Below the pieces are notes generated by a model. That model ran no database searches, was not told where the DNA came from, and worked only from the letters and a program-made list of their open reading frames with translations. Of a DNA stretch of 64,000 nt, positions 63,725 through 64,000 are shown one piece after another (within the stretch, counting starts at the first letter, position 1; every line of letters begins with the position of its first letter). Origin of the DNA: Glycomyces niveus (GTDB lineage Bacteria > Actinomycetota > Actinomycetes > Mycobacteriales > Micromonosporaceae); NCBI RefSeq assembly GCF_017592475.1, contig NZ_JAGFNP010000001.1, forward strand, positions 423,546-487,545. The letters run 5' to 3'. A program made the position numbers and the translations under genes.

Positions 63725-64000
63725 ATGGTCCCGGTCGAGTTCCGCGGCTTCGCCTGGCGCCACGCCGGACGCCGCGCCCAGGCGGTCGCGGACGTCGACC
63801 TCCGCATCGAAGCCGGCGAGCGGGTGCTCCTGCTCGGCCCCTCCGGGTCGGGCAAGTCCACCCTGCTCGCCGCGCTCGCCGGACTTCTCACCGAGGACTC
63901 CGGCGAGCAGGACGGCCACGTCCTCATCGACGGCAAGCCCGCCGCCGAGCAGCAGGGCCGCGTCGGCATCCTCTTCCAAGACCCCGAGACGCAGCTCGTC
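63725..64000 (+). CDS. ECF-type ABC transporter ATPase, N-terminal part (cut by window end)
   Basis: 92 residues are visible. Walker [21 protein letters not shown] (about 37-56) and the Q-loop region [11 protein letters not shown] are typical of EcfA/CbiO-like ATPases; the Q-D-P-E-x-Q form is characteristic of that class. It probably continues as a YkoD-type double ATPase that powers uptake through YkoE and a transmembrane EcfT/YkoC partner beyond the window. Same operon as ykoE and under the TPP riboswitch. Confidence 0.93.
   Translation, partial: MVPVEFRGFAWRHAGRRAQAVADVDLRIEAGERVLLLGPSGSGKSTLLAALAGLLTEDSGEQDGHVLIDGKPAAEQQGRVGILFQDPETQLV

Overview
The window is very GC-rich, almost fully coding DNA from an actinobacterium. 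Gene content and order fit the Actinomycetes: phosphatidylinositol mannoside synthesis genes, pdxS/pdxT, a long Rel enzyme, SPW-repeat, LppU-like and subtilisin-inhibitor-like proteins. The genus cannot be fixed by reading alone; Glycomycetales or Micromonosporales would fit. No tRNA, rRNA, CRISPR array, prophage or intact insertion sequence was seen.

Bases 1-31,100 are a core block in the order known from mycobacteria: thrS, Ap4A-type HIT protein, pgsA1, PIM acyltransferase, pimA, pdxS, pdxT, yebC, ruvCAB, yajC-secD-secF, rel, cyclophilin, metallo-beta-lactamase-fold hydrolase, hisS. Extra genes are interleaved: a cation/proton antiporter, a phosphoribosyltransferase facing an alpha/beta hydrolase, a Bcr/CflA exporter, an FAD monooxygenase, and a protease inhibitor. 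The block is preceded by a metal-sensing MerR gene translationally coupled to a 28-29 residue, 10-cysteine metallothionein-like ORF.

Bases 31,100-48,700 hold a decayed nuclease-like gene, an NDH-2-like flavoprotein beside a SigJ/ECF41-type sigma factor, two related proline-rich membrane proteins with LppU-like outer domains, gltBD, pyk-tesB, a large membrane O-acyltransferase with an SGNH domain, and a sulfotransferase. Bases 48,700-55,700 look like a sugar-use island: GH43 glycosidase, CsbD-like stress protein, LacI regulator and GH2 beta-galactosidase, with readable promoters and candidate operators. Bases 55,700-64,000 hold a lipoprotein, an EamA transporter facing an SRPBCC gene that has lost its stop, a secreted SGNH esterase, a RecQ-type helicase with a phosphoribosyltransferase-like C terminus, a DUF1349 protein, an alkyltransferase-like protein, and a TPP riboswitch ahead of an ykoE-type thiamine-precursor transporter cut by the window end.

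Three window-wide patterns stand out. Thirteen genes have TANNNT exactly 6-7 bases before ATG/GTG, the signature of leaderless mRNAs. Four convergent pairs share their stop codons within CTAG or CTAA, and a fifth apparently did before a one-base indel. Two intergenic stretches 7 kb apart carry a related element of about 70-80 bp just downstream of minus-strand stop codons.
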